This document shows, one piece after another, positions 7,252 through 15,428 of a stretch of 39,090 nt of DNA. Numbering within the stretch: the stretch's first letter is position 1; each line of letters opens with the position of its first letter. The notes under the pieces are model-generated. The model was not told the DNA's origin, searched no databases, and was given only the letters and a program-made list of their open reading frames with translations. Origin of the DNA: Pseudokordiimonas caeni (lineage in GTDB: Bacteria; Pseudomonadota; Alphaproteobacteria; Sphingomonadales; Kordiimonadaceae); contig NZ_JAPPRR010000002.1 in the NCBI RefSeq assembly GCF_026719705.1, positions 1 to 39,090 on the forward strand, in the 5' to 3' direction. The translations under genes were made by a program, and so were the position numbers.

Positions 7252-8538
7252 ATGGCCAATATCCCTGCCACTGCTGCCACTCACCTGCGGTCTGCCGCCG
7301 ATGCGCGGGCGAGCGGCAACCCGATACTGGAGCTGCAACATATCGAGGCAGCGATGAAAGATGCCCCCGGCCATCCCGTGGTGATGAACAGCCGCGGTAT
7401 CCGCGCGCTCGCCGACCGCGAATTCGGGCTGGCCGCCGATTGCTTCCGGCAAGCTGCAGAGGCAGACAGCGGCGCCCCGGCCCTTTGGCTCAATCTCGCG
7501 ACCGCGGCCCGCGGCCTCAAGGACACCAAGCTGGAACTCGAAGCGCTGGACCATATCCTCAGGATTGATCAGGCAGACCTGATGGCAAACATACGCCGCG
7601 CCGAAGTACATGAAATCCTGAACGAGACAAGCCAGGCCCTGCGCTATTGGTCGCAGGCCATTGCCATCGGCAGTGCCACACCTTCGCCCTCACCCATGGT
7701 GCAGGAGCTTCTAAAACATGGCCGGCAATTTGTTGCCACACAGCAGTCACGGCTTACCGAACGACTGGACAACCGTTTTCATGAGATGGCGACCGGACAG
7801 GGCATTGCCACCTCCCGCCGCATGCAAGCCGCGGTCGATGTCGCCCTTGGGCGCAGGCGCGTCTACCACAATGAATGTCACGGCCTGCATTTTCCCTTCC
7901 TGCCGGAGGACGAGTTTTTCGAGCGACACCATTTTCCCTGGATGGAGGAGATCGAGCGACACACGCCCGCGATCCGCGCCGAACTCGAATCGCTGCTGAC
8001 CGAAGGCATGCCCGGCGCGCGCCCCTATGTCCGGATGGATCCCGGCACACCGCGCAACAAATGGAGCGACCTCGACAATTCCGAGCGCTGGAATGCCTAT
8101 TTCCTGTGGCATCATGGCACGAGGGTCGAAGAAGCCTGCGCGCGTTGCCCCGCAACTGCCGCTGCCCTTGATGCCGTTCCGAGGTCCACCATCCCGGGCC
8201 GGGCGCCAACGGCCTTCTTCTCACTCCTTGCCCCCAAATCGAAGATTCCGCCGCACACCGGCGTCACCAATACACGGGCCATCGTCCATCTGCCGCTCAT
8301 CGTGCCGGCCGGATGCGCCTTCCGGGTCGGCGGCGAAACACGGCCATGGGTCGAGGGTGAGGCCTTCGCCTTTGACGATACGATAGAGCATGAAGCCTGG
8401 AACGATAGCGACGAGCTGCGCGCCGTCCTCATCTTCGATGTCTGGAACCCGCACCTGACGACGGACGAACAGGCCCTTCTCAGCGCCTTCTTCGAGGAAG
8501 GCGCAGCCCTCGGCATCAGTACCGTCGTAGAGGCCTGA
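7252..8538 (+). CDS. TPR protein with aspartyl/asparaginyl beta-hydroxylase domain
   Basis: A 428-residue protein with a good AAGAAGGG ribosome binding site. Residues 1-150 form TPR-like helical repeats (for example ALWLNLATAARGLKDTKLEL), expected to bind a protein partner. Residues 255-420 form the AspH-type 2-oxoglutarate/Fe(II) oxygenase. His335 (PPHTGVTNTR) and His380 (DTIEHEAWN) are the two iron ligands, and Arg390 (ELRAVLIFDVW) is the 2-oxoglutarate-binding arginine. The first motif is His-x-Gly rather than His-x-Asp, as expected for this family with its two-histidine site, so the enzyme looks active. The product would hydroxylate Asp/Asn side chains of a peptide or protein. It lacks a signal peptide. 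Upstream positions 7140-7200 are AT-rich with two GTTTAAT copies and should hold the promoter. The divergent neighbour is sulfotransferase-like. Confidence 0.88.
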   Translation: MANIPATAATHLRSAADARASGNPILELQHIEAAMKDAPGHPVVMNSRGIRALADREFGLAADCFRQAAEADSGAPALWLNLATAARGLKDTKLELEALDHILRIDQADLMANIRRAEVHEILNETSQALRYWSQAIAIGSATPSPSPMVQELLKHGRQFVATQQSRLTERLDNRFHEMATGQGIATSRRMQAAVDVALGRRRVYHNECHGLHFPFLPEDEFFERHHFPWMEEIERHTPAIRAELESLLTEGMPGARPYVRMDPGTPRNKWSDLDNSERWNAYFLWHHGTRVEEACARCPATAAALDAVPRSTIPGRAPTAFFSLLAPKSKIPPHTGVTNTRAIVHLPLIVPAGCAFRVGGETRPWVEGEAFAFDDTIEHEAWNDSDELRAVLIFDVWNPHLTTDEQALLSAFFEEGAALGISTVVEA

Positions 8539-8552
8539 ACACAGCCGCGGGC

Positions 8553-9584
8553 TCAGCCCGCCAGCGCCTCGCGCTGCAGGATGCCGTTCAGGCGGGTTGC
8601 CGCTTCATCGATGGCTTGCCGCAGCGCAAATTCGCCAAGCGGGCGGACAAGGCAATGCACGGTCGCGTCACCGATCTGCACGCAGGTGTCGCCCGCGCCG
8701 TCGCGGGGCTCCACAATCAGCACGAACCCGATACGCTGGTTGAGCGCGCGGGCACGCTCGATCAATTCGAGCCCCGTCATGTCGCCCAGCTGCTCGGCAG
8801 CCACGAGGACATCCACCTTGTCGGTTTCAAGGATGGCCAGGGCTTCACCGCCTGATTCCACCAGTTTCAGATGGTAGCGATTGGCAATGCGCTTGATAGG
8901 GCGGCCGAAATCCGCCACCTCCATCGCCGCCAGCACATTGGAACGACCGACCTTCAGCGCCAGCATCGCCGCCTCGCCGAGGATGGCCGGGGCGGTATGG
9001 TCCACTTCCTCGCCGTCGATGGCCACCTTCGTGCCCATGGTATCAAGAAAGGCCCAGCATTTGCCGCTGAGCCGATCGAGCCGCACCTTGCGGCCAAGCG
9101 AAAGATAATTCTGTGTGATGATCCGTTCCAGAAGATCGGACCCGACAGAGAGATGGTCGCGCGGGTCGATATCCACGAAAGTCGCCCCCTGCCCCAGCAG
9201 CAAAGTTTCGCCTGTCGCGTCATCGCCGACCGGCAGAAGGCACCATTCGGCATCCTTGTGGCGGTGGCCATATAGATAGCGACTGTGGCGCACCACGCCG
9301 ATCTTCTGCTCGAAGCAGGGCAGCAGAATCTGCACCTGCAGCTTCTTCATCGCCTCGGGAAAGACAAAGCTGATCGATTTTCCGGTCAGGTCGACCCCTG
9401 CGACTTCATTGATGCTCTTGCCGCACTGGTCATAAATGATGTCGTCTCCAATCCGTCTGAAAACGGCTTCTGCACCTTTGAATTTCGGAAGTAATTCCTG
9501 AAAAGCGGATAAGGGTGGAAGCTCCTCGTCTGCCTTTACAGACAGCCAATAGGACAGCAATTCATTGGACGCCGGATGCTTCAT
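8553..9584 (-). CDS. PAS-domain protein with degenerate receiver domain
   Basis: A 343-residue protein. Residues 1-150 fit the alphaproteobacterial PAS_5-type sensor domain (LLSYWLSVKADEELPPLSAF, then GKSISFVFPEAMKK). The middle (about 150-215) resembles a PilZ-like or linker domain (YLSLGRKVRLDR). The C-terminal 110 residues follow the receiver fold order (YHLKLVESGGEALAILETDK, then GDMTGLELIERARALNQ). The usual phosphoacceptor Asp is replaced in DVLVAAEQLGDMTGLEL, so it is probably a pseudo-receiver. No output enzymatic or DNA-binding domain is seen. It converges on the AspH gene with 14 bases between stops and has its own upstream region containing two TTGACA copies on its strand. A signalling adaptor role is inferred only. 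Confidence 0.65.
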   Translation of the reverse strand: MKHPASNELLSYWLSVKADEELPPLSAFQELLPKFKGAEAVFRRIGDDIIYDQCGKSINEVAGVDLTGKSISFVFPEAMKKLQVQILLPCFEQKIGVVRHSRYLYGHRHKDAEWCLLPVGDDATGETLLLGQGATFVDIDPRDHLSVGSDLLERIITQNYLSLGRKVRLDRLSGKCWAFLDTMGTKVAIDGEEVDHTAPAILGEAAMLALKVGRSNVLAAMEVADFGRPIKRIANRYHLKLVESGGEALAILETDKVDVLVAAEQLGDMTGLELIERARALNQRIGFVLIVEPRDGAGDTCVQIGDATVHCLVRPLGEFALRQAIDEAATRLNGILQREALAG

Positions 9585-9664
9585 TCGTGGTTCGCCTGAT
9601 CGTTTACTTAGGGTGCCTGTTCAACCAGCCCGTGTCAAGTATTGTGCCTCGCTGTGTCAATACC

Positions 9665-9678
9665 CACAATTTATTGTG
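9665..9678. promoter_or_regulatory. 14-bp near-perfect palindrome upstream of the PAS gene
   Basis: CACAAT-TT-ATTGTG: 6-bp arms with a 2-base centre, 81 bases upstream of the PAS-protein start codon and between it and the clpB terminator. A TTGACA on the minus strand lies just downstream (near 9655), which would place the palindrome upstream of that promoter element. Size and symmetry suit a dimeric HTH regulator; the regulator is unknown. Confidence 0.3.
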
Positions 9679-9696
9679 ATTCATGACAGGATGATG

Positions 9697-9731
9697 ACAA
9701 AGGGCCGGGTGAGATCGCCCACCCGGCCCTT
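9697..9731 (-). terminator. intrinsic terminator of clpB
   Basis: An 11-bp perfect stem, AAGGGCCGGGT (9700-9710) with ACCCGGCCCTT (9721-9731), loop of 10. Read leftward it follows clpB by about 20 bases and is followed by TTTGTC; read rightward it also has a short T-run, so it may work in both directions. Confidence 0.8.
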
Positions 9732-9750
9732 TTCATGCTTCGCCCGATGA

Positions 9751-12351
9751 TCAAGCAGCCGCGCTGGCGGCCGTGGCTTCCGGCGTCAGTACGAGGACAC
9801 CTTCGCCTGCTTTCACCTTCACCCGGTCACCCGGCTTCACCTCGCCCTTCAGGAGGGCTTCGGCGAGCGGATCCTGCAGATATTTCTGCACCGTACGTTT
9901 CAGCGGACGGGCACCATATACGGGATCGTAGCCTGTCGCCGCCAGCCAGTCGCGCGCGTCCGCCGTAAGGTCGAGCGTGATCTTGCGCTCGTCCAGCAGC
10001 TTCTGCAGGCGGGCAACCTGGATATCGACGATGCCACCCATATTGTCGCGGCCAAGCCGGTGGAACAGAACGATCTCGTCAAGCCGGTTCAGGAATTCGG
10101 GGCGGAAGGCACCGCGCACTACTTCCATCACACCATCCCGCACGCTTTCCACCTCCTCGCCTTCGCCAAGGCCCGCGATCAGGTGCGAACCGAGGTTGGA
10201 AGTGAGGATGATGAGCGTGTTGGTGAAATCGACCGTCCGGCCCTGACCATCGGTCAGACGGCCATCATCCAGCACCTGCAACAGCACGTTGAAGACATCG
10301 GGGTGGGCCTTCTCGACCTCGTCAAACAGCACCACCTGATAAGGCCGGCGCCGCACGGCTTCGGTCAGCACCCCGCCTTCCTCATAGCCGACATAGCCCG
10401 GAGGCGCACCAATGAGGCGGCTCACCGCATGCTTTTCCATGAATTCAGACATGTCGATGCGGACCATCGCGGTGTCGTCATCAAACAGGAAGCCCGCCAG
10501 CGCCTTCGTCAGTTCGGTCTTGCCCACACCGGTCGGCCCGAGGAACAGGAAGCTGCCAAGCGGCCGGTTCGGGTCCTGCAGGCCTGCACGCGCCCGGCGT
10601 ACCGAGCGGGAAACAGCGGCCACAGCCTCGGCCTGACCGATCACCCGGCGGCCGATCTCGTCTTCCATGCGCAGGAGCTTGTCGCGCTCGCCTTCCAGCA
10701 TCTTGTCCACCGGCACACCGGTCCAGCGGGAAACGACCCCGGCGATATCCTGTGCCGTCACCTCTTCGCGCAGCATCGCGCTTTCGTTCACGGTCGAGGC
10801 TTCCTGCAGGCGCGCTTCAAGGCCGGGGATCACCCCGTGCTGCAGTTCGCCCGCGCGGCCGAAATCACCCCGGCGCTGGGCCTGTTCCAGCTCGAGCCGA
10901 GCAGCTTCCAGCTTTTCCTTGATCTGGGTTTCGCCGTGGATCTTGTCACGCTCGGCCTGCCAGCGCACTGTCAGCTCGGCCGATTTCTGCTCAAGGTCCG
11001 CCAGTTCCTTCTCCAGCTGTTCGAGCCGGGCCTTGGACCCTTCGTCCTTTTCCTTTTTCAGCGCTTCGCGTTCGATCTTCAGCTGGATGATGCGGCGATC
11101 GAGCTCGTCGATTTCTTCGGGCTTGGATTCCGTTTCCATCCGCAGGCGGCTCGCGGCCTCGTCCATCAGGTCGATGGCTTTGTCGGGCAGGAAGCGGTCC
11201 GTGATGTAACGGTTGGAAAGCTGGGCCGCCGAGACAAGCGCACCATCGGTGATGCGCACGCCGTGGTGCAGCTCGTACTTTTCCTTCAGGCCGCGCAGGA
11301 TCGAGATCGTGTCCTCAACGGTCGGCTCGCCCACGAACACCGGCTGGAAACGCCGCTCAAGCGCTGCGTCTTTCTCCACATATTTGCGGTATTCATTCAG
11401 CGTGGTGGCACCGATGCAATGCAGTTCGCCGCGTGCCAGCGCAGGCTTCAGGAGGTTCGAGGCATCCATCGCCCCGTCCGTCTTGCCAGCCCCCACGAGC
11501 GTGTGCATCTCATCGATGAACAGCACTACGTCGCCCTCGCCGTGCGCCACTTCCTGCAGCACACCCTTCAGGCGTTCTTCAAATTCGCCGCGATATTTGG
11601 CGCCAGCGATCAGCGCGCCCATATCGAGCGCCATGATCTTCTTGTTCTTCAGGCTATCCGGCACATCACCATTGGCGATCCTGAGCGCGAGGCCCTCGGC
11701 GATCGCGGTTTTACCCACGCCCGGTTCGCCGATCAGCACCGGATTATTCTTGGTGCGACGGGAAAGGACCTGGATGGTGCGACGGATTTCCTCATCGCGA
11801 CCGATCACAGGGTCAAGCTTGCCCGAGCGCGCCCGTTCCGTCAGGTCCTGCGCGAAGCGCTTCAGCGCGTCGTAGCGGTCCTCGGCGGATGCGGTATCGG
11901 CGGTACGACCCTTGCGGATATTGTTGATTGCAGTATTCAGCGTCTGCGGGGTTACCCCGGCAGCGGCAAGGATACGCGCGCTTTCCGCCTTCGCTGTCAT
12001 CAGAAGGGCAAGGAGCAGGCGTTCTGCGGTGACAAACTTGTCACCGGCCTTTTCAGCCACTTCCTCAGCCTTGGCAAAAACCTGCGCAGTCGCCGGGTCC
12101 AGATGCAATTGCCCTGCCCCGGTGCCTTCAACGCGCGGCAGTTTTGCGAGTGTCTCTTCCGTATCCTTCAGTGCCTGTTCGGGCTTGCCGCCGGCAGCCC
12201 GGATGAGACCGGCCGCGAGGCCTTCCTTGTCGTCAAGCAGAACTTTCAGGATATGTTCGGGCGTGAAACGCTGATGGTTTTCACGAAGCGCCAGCGATTG
12301 GGCGCTTTGAATGAAGCCGCGGGTGCGGTCGGTATATTGTTCGATATTCAT
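9751..12351 (-). CDS. clpB: ATP-dependent disaggregase ClpB
   Basis: An 866-residue Hsp100 chaperone that extracts polypeptides from aggregates together with DnaK/DnaJ/GrpE in the cytoplasm. Domain order is complete: N-terminal Clp repeat domain (1-145), first AAA+ module with Walker A GEPGVGKT near 205 and Walker [12 protein letters not shown], a long coiled-coil middle domain (about 405-525, [19 protein letters not shown]), and a second AAA+ module with GPTGVGKT near 608 and [15 protein letters not shown]. Full family length, and no ClpP-binding loop (IGF/L) is apparent, as expected for ClpB rather than ClpA. It has its own sigma32-like promoter and its own terminator, so it is a single-gene heat-shock unit at the end of the housekeeping block. 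Confidence 0.98.
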   Translation of the reverse strand: MNIEQYTDRTRGFIQSAQSLALRENHQRFTPEHILKVLLDDKEGLAAGLIRAAGGKPEQALKDTEETLAKLPRVEGTGAGQLHLDPATAQVFAKAEEVAEKAGDKFVTAERLLLALLMTAKAESARILAAAGVTPQTLNTAINNIRKGRTADTASAEDRYDALKRFAQDLTERARSGKLDPVIGRDEEIRRTIQVLSRRTKNNPVLIGEPGVGKTAIAEGLALRIANGDVPDSLKNKKIMALDMGALIAGAKYRGEFEERLKGVLQEVAHGEGDVVLFIDEMHTLVGAGKTDGAMDASNLLKPALARGELHCIGATTLNEYRKYVEKDAALERRFQPVFVGEPTVEDTISILRGLKEKYELHHGVRITDGALVSAAQLSNRYITDRFLPDKAIDLMDEAASRLRMETESKPEEIDELDRRIIQLKIEREALKKEKDEGSKARLEQLEKELADLEQKSAELTVRWQAERDKIHGETQIKEKLEAARLELEQAQRRGDFGRAGELQHGVIPGLEARLQEASTVNESAMLREEVTAQDIAGVVSRWTGVPVDKMLEGERDKLLRMEDEIGRRVIGQAEAVAAVSRSVRRARAGLQDPNRPLGSFLFLGPTGVGKTELTKALAGFLFDDDTAMVRIDMSEFMEKHAVSRLIGAPPGYVGYEEGGVLTEAVRRRPYQVVLFDEVEKAHPDVFNVLLQVLDDGRLTDGQGRTVDFTNTLIILTSNLGSHLIAGLGEGEEVESVRDGVMEVVRGAFRPEFLNRLDEIVLFHRLGRDNMGGIVDIQVARLQKLLDERKITLDLTADARDWLAATGYDPVYGARPLKRTVQKYLQDPLAEALLKGEVKPGDRVKVKAGEGVLVLTPEATAASAAA

Positions 12352-12452
12352 GTGTCATCAACCCCATGTCCGTGCGCGTCCTTCATCAGAAGCAACGTCA
12401 CTTGTTGAAATTGCTGGCCGCCCTCTTCGAGGCACAGCCTGGCTTGTCCATG

Positions 12453-12481
12453 ATGTGGGGAAGGATAGCACAGACGACAAG
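12453..12481 (-). promoter_or_regulatory. sigma32 (RpoH)-type heat-shock promoter of clpB
   Basis: On the minus strand CTTGTC (12481-12476), 15 bases, then CCCCACAT (12460-12453). This fits the RpoH consensus CTTG... with CCCCATnT, with one mismatch in the -10 element. Transcription would start near 12446, leaving a leader of about 95 bases before the clpB ATG. Confidence 0.7.
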
Positions 12482-12495
12482 ACCCGGGACCGGGT
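12482..12495. promoter_or_regulatory. palindrome abutting the clpB heat-shock promoter
   Basis: ACCCGG-GA-CCGGGT lies immediately upstream of the -35 element. It may be a regulator site. Alternatively it may simply be part of the spacer between the DUF4167 terminator and the promoter. Confidence 0.3.
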
Positions 12496-12528
12496 GAAAT
12501 TGTCGCAGCGACCGTGACACCGAATACA

Positions 12529-12560
12529 AAAGGCCGCCCCGTTAGTGCGGCGCGGCCTTT
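12529..12560 (-). terminator. intrinsic terminator of the DUF4167 gene
   Basis: AAAGGCCGC (12529-12537) pairs with GCGGCCTTT (12552-12560). Leftward reading gives the hairpin followed by TTTTGTATT, 25 bases after the DUF4167 stop codon. It separates DUF4167 from the clpB promoter. Confidence 0.75.
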
Positions 12561-12585
12561 GCAATCAATTTTTCGGGCTCAAGCC

Positions 12586-13296
12586 TCAGGCGGCTTCGCC
12601 ACCTTCACTTGGCGTATCGCCCGAGGCGCGCGGACGGCGCGGCGCACGGGGGCGGCGCGGCTTCACTTCACGCAAGGCCCCGCCTTCAAACTCAAGCTCG
12701 GGATGCACTTCAACCGGCTGGTCGGCTTCAGCGGGGTCGGCGCGACGACGGCCACGCGGCGCTGCTGCGGCGAGCGGCAGTTCGGCCTCGTTGCCAGCCC
12801 CTTCGTCGTTGCTGCGATTACCGGCTGAATCATCGTCGTTGCTGTCACCGTTTGCATCGTCCTGCGGGCGCCCGCCACGGCCACGACCGCGGCTCCGGCC
12901 CCGGCGGCCACGGTCCCGGCGCTCTTCATTGTCGGACTGCTGCTGGCCCTGGCCTTCGTTCTCGGCCTCGGTGTCGCCGTCATCCTCGTCGTCGGCGCCA
13001 CCGTCTTCGCCGTCCTGATCGGCATCGTCGTCATAGAAGCGGTCAGGCCCGCGCAGTTCATTCAGAACGCGCTGATAGTGATCGGCAAACTGGAAATAAT
13101 ATTCAGCCTGCACGCGGTCGCCGGCCTGCATGGCCTCTCGCGCGAGATTCTTGTATTTCTCAAGATGCTGTTTGGGGTTGCCCCGCACCCGCGTATCAAC
13201 GCGGTTACCGGGGCTATTGCCGCCATTCTTCGCCCCACCCTTGTTACGGGACGAGGAGCGCGCGCGGGATTTCCGCGAATTTTGTGGTTGTTTCAT
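12586..13296 (-). CDS. DUF4167 domain protein
   Basis: A 236-residue protein of a family largely confined to alphaproteobacteria, function unknown. The N-terminus is basic (SRKSRARSSSRNKGG). The conserved DUF4167 core lies at about 30-85 (LEKYKNLAREAMQAGDRVQA then YYFQFADHYQRVLNE), with its helical tandem of Tyr-rich motifs. The rest is low complexity: an acidic run (DDDADQDGEDGGADDEDDGD), an RG-rich stretch (RRGRSRGRGRGGRP) and a basic Pro/Arg tail. The charge pattern and RG repeats suggest RNA or ribosome association, which is inference. Position after prfA-prmC is a conserved alphaproteobacterial arrangement. It has its own likely promoter and terminator. Confidence 0.9.
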   Translation of the reverse strand: MKQPQNSRKSRARSSSRNKGGAKNGGNSPGNRVDTRVRGNPKQHLEKYKNLAREAMQAGDRVQAEYYFQFADHYQRVLNELRGPDRFYDDDADQDGEDGGADDEDDGDTEAENEGQGQQQSDNEERRDRGRRGRSRGRGRGGRPQDDANGDSNDDDSAGNRSNDEGAGNEAELPLAAAAPRGRRRADPAEADQPVEVHPELEFEGGALREVKPRRPRAPRRPRASGDTPSEGGEAA

Positions 13297-13443
13297 GCGA
13301 AATCACTGTTAACGATTTTCAGAAATAACGTCTTCGCGGCGCCTTGAAGCGCCCTTGGTTCCGATATCGCCAAATCCAATTGTCGGAAGTGTCCCGAGAC
13401 GTGCGGCCCTTTTTCATCCCGCATGTCTGGCGAAGACAGGGTC

Positions 13444-13472
13444 ACCCTAGCGCCTCGGGCCCAGCATTCCAA
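13444..13472 (-). promoter_or_regulatory. likely promoter of the DUF4167 gene
   Basis: Minus-strand TTGGAA (13472-13467), 17-base spacer, TAGGGT (13449-13444). The -10 is of the loose alphaproteobacterial kind. The leader would be about 140 bases and contains a short stem GGCGC/GCGCC at 13338-13353. Confidence 0.4.
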
Positions 13473-13479
13473 GGCCAAT

Positions 13480-14343
13480 TTAGCTATTTTTTGCTTTTTT
13501 TGCCGCCACCACGCGCTCGATACCCGCAAGATCCTGCCGGATGCGGATGTCGGCAAGGCCGGCAGCAGCAAAAAGACCTGCTACATCGTGCGCTTGTCCT
13601 TCGCCCACCTCTACGGCCAGAAGCCCGTCATCAGCAAGCCGCGCCGGTGCCCCGCTTGCAATGATGCGATAGGCTGCAAGGCCATCGGGCCCGCTTGTCA
13701 GAGCCGTATAGGGCTCAAAGTCGCGCACATCCTTCATCAGCCCTGCCATATCGGCTTCGGCGATATAGGGTGGGTTCGAAAGGATGGCATCAAAGCCGCC
13801 CTCGGGCGTATCAACATTCGCGAACCAGTCGGACTTCACCAGCTTTGTGCGCCCGGCAAGCCGAAGGTGCCCGGCATTGTGCGCGGCAACAGCGAGGGCT
13901 GCGTCACTCACATCCACTCCGGTGCCGGAGGTGCGGGGGCGTTCATGGAGAACGGATAGGAGAATACAGCCGCTGCCCGTGCCAAGGTCGAGGACAGTAC
14001 GCGCTGCATCGGGCGGCAGATGCGCGAGCGCGGTTTCCACCAGCGTTTCGGTATCGGGCCGCGGGATCAGCGTGGCGGGCGTCACCATGAAATCGAGGCC
14101 CCAGAATTCCTGGGTGCCGACGATATAGGCCACAGGTTCCCCCGTTTGCCGCCGCGCGACGAATTTCGCGAACTGTGCCGCACCGGCTTCATCGGGGGCC
14201 GTGCGCGCATCCATCACGAGGCGCGATTTGGCCCAGCCGGTGGCGGCAAGGAACAGGCGTTCGGCATCGATCCGGGCACAGTCGCCAGCCACACCGGCCA
14301 AGGCCTCGGCAGCATCACGCACCAGTTCGAAAGCCGGCCTCAT
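13480..14343 (-). CDS. prmC: release factor glutamine methyltransferase PrmC
   Basis: A 287-residue SAM-dependent enzyme that methylates the Gln of the GGQ motif in release factors RF1 and RF2. The N-terminal helical release-factor-binding domain (about 1-85) is followed by the Rossmann domain with motif I VLDLGTGSGCILLSVL and the catalytic NPPY motif (AILSNPPYIAE) that defines N5-glutamine methyltransferases. The ATG overlaps the prfA stop by one base (TAATG), so the enzyme is translationally coupled to its own substrate. The C-terminus is Lys-rich (VVAAKKAKNS). Confidence 0.97.
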   Translation of the reverse strand: MRPAFELVRDAAEALAGVAGDCARIDAERLFLAATGWAKSRLVMDARTAPDEAGAAQFAKFVARRQTGEPVAYIVGTQEFWGLDFMVTPATLIPRPDTETLVETALAHLPPDAARTVLDLGTGSGCILLSVLHERPRTSGTGVDVSDAALAVAAHNAGHLRLAGRTKLVKSDWFANVDTPEGGFDAILSNPPYIAEADMAGLMKDVRDFEPYTALTSGPDGLAAYRIIASGAPARLADDGLLAVEVGEGQAHDVAGLFAAAGLADIRIRQDLAGIERVVAAKKAKNS

Positions 14344-15425
14344 TAAAGGGTCGCCTCCATGGCCGACAGACGTGCCGCCTGATCTTCGGCCACCAGCGCA
14401 TCGATCACCTCGCCAAGCGCATCACCCGAAAGGACAAGCTCAAGCTTGTGAAGCGTGAGGCCGATCCGGTGATCGGTTACGCGGCCTTGCGGGAAATTGT
14501 AGGTGCGGATGCGTTCCGACCGGTCGCCCGAGCCGACCTGCGCGGCGCGGGCGTCGGAGCGTTCCTTTGCCGCCTTTTCGCGTTCCAGATCATAAAGCCG
14601 TGCCCGCAGGATCTTCATCGCCTTGTCGCGGTTCTTGTGCTGCGACTTTTCGCTTTGCGTCACCACGATACCGGTCGGCAAGTGGGTGATACGCACGGCA
14701 GAGTCAGTCGTGTTGACGTGCTGGCCACCGGCACCGGAAGAGCGCATCGTATCGATACGGATATCCTGCTCGCGGATTTCGATATCCACATCCTCGGCTT
14801 CCGGCAGCACGGCCACGGTTGCGGCGGAGGTATGGATACGCCCGCCCGATTCCGTCACCGGCACGCGCTGCACGCGGTGCACACCAGATTCGAACTTGAA
14901 CTTGGCGAACACGCCCTTGCCCGAAACACTGGCGATCACTTCCTTGAAGCCCCCGACCTCGGCTTGGGACGCCGAGATCATCTCGACCTTCCAGCCCTGC
15001 AGAGCGGCATAACGTTCATACATGCGGTAAAGGTCGCCCGCGAAAAGCGCTGCTTCATCGCCGCCCGTGCCAGCGCGGATTTCAAGGATGGCCGAGCGTT
15101 CGTCGGCAGAATCCTTGGGCAGAAGCTCGATCGACAGATCATGCTCCATATCCGGCAGGCGTTCCTTCAGGGCCTCAAGCTCTTCTTCCGCCAGTTCGCG
15201 CATCTCGGCATCGCCGGATTTGAGCATGTCCTTGAGGTCGATCAGTTCCAGCCGCGCTGCCTTCACCGCCTTGGCGGCATCCACGACGGGCCCAAGATCG
15301 GCATATTCCTTCGAAAGCTTCACAAACTCGGCCGAAGAATGCGCGGACGGGTCACCCAGTTGGTGAGCGAGATACTCATGACGGACCAGAAGCTGCTCGA
15401 TCCGCTCGTCGCTGATCGTCGCCAT
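14343..15425 (-). CDS. prfA: peptide chain release factor 1
   Basis: A 360-residue RF1 that recognises UAA/UAG at the ribosomal A site and triggers peptide release. The GGQ peptidyl-tRNA hydrolysis motif is in [20 protein letters not shown], and the PxT codon-recognition region is in the [15 protein letters not shown] neighbourhood. Length is standard for the family. It starts 3 bases after the hisS stop and ends overlapping prmC, so hisS, prfA and prmC form a tight leftward operon. Confidence 0.97.
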   Translation of the reverse strand: MATISDERIEQLLVRHEYLAHQLGDPSAHSSAEFVKLSKEYADLGPVVDAAKAVKAARLELIDLKDMLKSGDAEMRELAEEELEALKERLPDMEHDLSIELLPKDSADERSAILEIRAGTGGDEAALFAGDLYRMYERYAALQGWKVEMISASQAEVGGFKEVIASVSGKGVFAKFKFESGVHRVQRVPVTESGGRIHTSAATVAVLPEAEDVDIEIREQDIRIDTMRSSGAGGQHVNTTDSAVRITHLPTGIVVTQSEKSQHKNRDKAMKILRARLYDLEREKAAKERSDARAAQVGSGDRSERIRTYNFPQGRVTDHRIGLTLHKLELVLSGDALGEVIDALVAEDQAARLSAMEATL

Positions 15426-15428
15426 GCC

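Noticed and set aside
10060-12408. Long open frame antisense to clpB, and a similar one at 14175-16682 antisense to prmC, prfA and hisS
   Set aside because: High GC content leaves antisense frames open. The opposite strand encodes full-length, motif-complete housekeeping proteins.
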